Origin: Planctomycetaceae bacterium
Lineage (GTDB): Bacteria > Planctomycetota > Planctomycetia > Pirellulales > Pirellulaceae
DNA: 6,090 nt
Assembly (NCBI GenBank): GCA_007133715.1
Contig: SLMF01000394.1
Coordinates: forward strand, 1 to 6,090
Direction of reading: 5' to 3'
Shown: one piece after another, positions 4,926-6,090 of the stretch
Layout of the letters: the number at the start of each line of letters is the position of its first letter
Numbering within the stretch: position 1 is the stretch's first letter
Notes under the pieces: model-generated
What the model was told of the DNA's origin: nothing
The model's database searches: none
Seen by the model: the letters and a program-made list of their open reading frames with translations, nothing else
Position numbers and translations under genes: made by a program

Positions 4926-5900
4926 TCACTCGTGATCGGATCGCCGATTTCTTCCCCCGGCAAGCTGTGTTTCCCAGTAGGCGAGTGTGTCCCGCAGCGT
5001 CTTTTGCAGGGGAATGCGCGGATGCCAGCCGGTGCTTTGCTGCAACCGACGGATATCGGCCAGCGGTTCCTGCCGCCTGCCCGGCGCTAACTCGATCACG
5101 GTTCGTTGAGAACCAGCCATCGCCTGCAACTGATACAACAAATCTCCGCTGCATAAGGGGACTCCGCTTCCCACGTTGTACGTGGCACCCACCCGGCCGT
5201 GCTGGATCAGTGCCCGATAAGCCCGCACCGTATCGCGCACATCGGTGATTTCCAAGTGGCTGTCCAGGTTGAGTACCCGGATCGGATCGGGGGAGGGGAT
5301 TACCAGCTGGATTATCCATTCGGACAGCATCAATTGGGGGTGCAGCCGTGGTCCGGCTTGTTTGAAGGCGCGTGCGATGAGGGCCTGCTGGCCATCGGAC
5401 CGGATGGCGGCCTGGACCACGTGTTCTGCGGCGAGTTTCGTTTTTCCATAGGCCGTTTGGGGAGCCAGAGTTGCTTGTTCATCGACTCGTGGCACCGCAG
5501 CCGAAACGGGCCCGTACACGTGGCAGCTGCTGACCAGCAGCACCCGGGGGCGCTGGGGCAGGTCTTTTATCGCGGCCAGCAGATGGCGAGTTCCCTCCAC
5601 ATTCACGGCCCAGGCTTGGGAAGTGGGCTGGTCGGTTCCGCAGTCGTGGGGTACCGAGAGGGCGGCCAAGTGAAATACGGCATCGGGGGCAAATTGCTCG
5701 AGGGCCTGAATCGCGTCACGAGACGGGCCAGCCCCCAGTTCCCACCGAAACAGCGGGACGTCGCTTCTCAAACGAGGCGGTGTGTCGGCACGCCAACAAC
5801 CGGTTGCCGAGCTGCCTTGCACTCGATCGCCGCAGCGGAGCAGGTGCTCAGCCAAATGGGAACCCGCAAATCCGCTAATTCCGGTAATGAAAGCTTTCAT
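4926..5900 (-). CDS. rmd: GDP-4-dehydro-6-deoxy-D-mannose reductase-like sugar-nucleotide SDR enzyme
   Basis: This 324-residue extended short-chain dehydrogenase/reductase has the usual length for the family. The NAD(P)-binding motif is TGISGFAG (6-13); DAVFHLAA (73-80) and NVEGTRHLL (100-108) are typical of epimerase/dehydratase-type enzymes. The catalytic triad is Ser125 in VSSCHVYG with Tyr151 and Lys155 in YGKTK. The segment LEITDVRDTVRAYRALIQHGRVGATYNVGSG (about 216-246) resembles GDP-6-deoxy-4-keto-D-mannose reductases (Rmd). With the gmd gene directly upstream, the likely reaction is NAD(P)H-dependent reduction of GDP-4-dehydro-6-deoxy-D-mannose to GDP-D-rhamnose for surface glycans. 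GDP-6-deoxy-talose-forming enzymes or, less likely, GDP-L-fucose synthase (fcl) are alternatives. The ATG at 5900 is chosen, not the in-frame start at 6008, because it opens the Rossmann fold (MKAFITG) and overlaps the gmd stop as ATGA; the upstream extension would run inside gmd. No Shine-Dalgarno precedes it, which suggests translational coupling. An oddity is RAFKQAGP (177-184), where relatives usually have an RPFNxxGP-type motif. Confidence 0.85.
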   Translation of the reverse strand: MKAFITGISGFAGSHLAEHLLRCGDRVQGSSATGCWRADTPPRLRSDVPLFRWELGAGPSRDAIQALEQFAPDAVFHLAALSVPHDCGTDQPTSQAWAVNVEGTRHLLAAIKDLPQRPRVLLVSSCHVYGPVSAAVPRVDEQATLAPQTAYGKTKLAAEHVVQAAIRSDGQQALIARAFKQAGPRLHPQLMLSEWIIQLVIPSPDPIRVLNLDSHLEITDVRDTVRAYRALIQHGRVGATYNVGSGVPLCSGDLLYQLQAMAGSQRTVIELAPGRRQEPLADIRRLQQSTGWHPRIPLQKTLRDTLAYWETQLAGGRNRRSDHE

Positions 5901-6090
5901 AACAAAGAGGCAGGCAGCGGCTGCTCTGCTGGTTGGTGTTGGAGGCGGTAAACGTCGGCATCCACCATTTTGGCCACCAATTCGCGGAAAGAGATGCGGG
6001 GTTCCCATCCCAACACCTGGCGCGCTTTGCTGGCATCGCCTCGCAGCGTATGGACATCGGCCGGCCGCAGCAGGTTCGGATCGACTTCGA
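5897..6090 (-). CDS. gmd: GDP-mannose 4,6-dehydratase, C-terminal fragment (5' part beyond the window)
   Basis: The last 63 codons and the stop are present; the first complete codon starts at base 6088 on the minus strand. The translation includes VDPNLLRPADVHTLRGDASKAR and continues LGWEPRISFRELVAKMVDADVYRL, the conserved C-terminal signature of GDP-mannose 4,6-dehydratase (RP.EV..L.GD.SKA...LGW.P...F.ELV..MV..D). The enzyme makes GDP-4-dehydro-6-deoxy-D-mannose from GDP-D-mannose, the substrate for the next gene. Its TGA (5897-5899) overlaps the rmd ATG (5898-5900) in an ATGA arrangement, a sign of a tightly coupled operon. The truncation is due to the window edge, not to a mutation. The tail of about 14 residues after the conserved region (QHQPAEQPLPASLL) is poorly conserved in general. 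Confidence 0.93.
   Translation of the reverse strand, partial: EVDPNLLRPADVHTLRGDASKARQVLGWEPRISFRELVAKMVDADVYRLQHQPAEQPLPASLL

Noticed and set aside
5901..6008. N-terminal extension of rmd to an in-frame start at 6008
   Set aside because: It overlaps the conserved C-terminal coding sequence of gmd in another frame. The Rossmann motif starts right after the ATG at 5900, which overlaps the gmd stop as ATGA.

Overview
The window looks like chromosomal DNA of a Planctomycete (Rhodopirellula/Pirellula-like lineage). This is an inference from moderately high GC, mostly absent or weak Shine-Dalgarno sites, loosely packed genes on both strands, and an HTH + acidic linker + C-terminal membrane-helix protein of a type I associate with that group. 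No rRNA, tRNA, CRISPR array or transposase gene is visible.

Layout: bases 1-298 hold no gene. They carry three full 22-bp tandem repeats plus a partial one at the left edge (1-76), and a large composite inverted repeat (131-260) built around two copies of an 18-bp near-palindrome. Then comes a minus-strand gene for an exported PHP-domain metal-dependent phosphoesterase-like protein (299-1447). A 431-bp divergent intergenic region (1448-1878) follows, with two adjacent GC-rich hairpins and no convincing gene. trpE, anthranilate synthase component I (1879-3387, plus strand), ends at a likely intrinsic terminator. It converges on a minus-strand gene (3500-4732) for a protein with an N-terminal excisionase/MerR-like DNA-binding domain, a roughly 290-residue acidic Asp/Glu/Ser/Gly linker and one C-terminal membrane helix. 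A plausible promoter for that gene lies at 4789-4816. On the right is a minus-strand sugar-nucleotide operon: the 3' end of a GDP-mannose 4,6-dehydratase gene (gmd, cut by the window edge) overlaps by 4 bases a GDP-4-dehydro-6-deoxy-mannose reductase-like gene (rmd, 4926-5900).

Functional picture: the gmd-rmd pair would convert GDP-D-mannose to GDP-4-dehydro-6-deoxy-D-mannose and then to GDP-D-rhamnose (or a close isomer) for surface polysaccharide. trpE supplies the first committed step of tryptophan synthesis; no trpG lies beside it here. The PHP protein probably acts outside the cytoplasm, and the HTH-membrane protein may tether DNA or a partner to the membrane. I see no evidence that these units form a single system. 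The least explained parts are the repeats at 1-260, the intergenic hairpins at 1637-1669 and the HTH-membrane protein.
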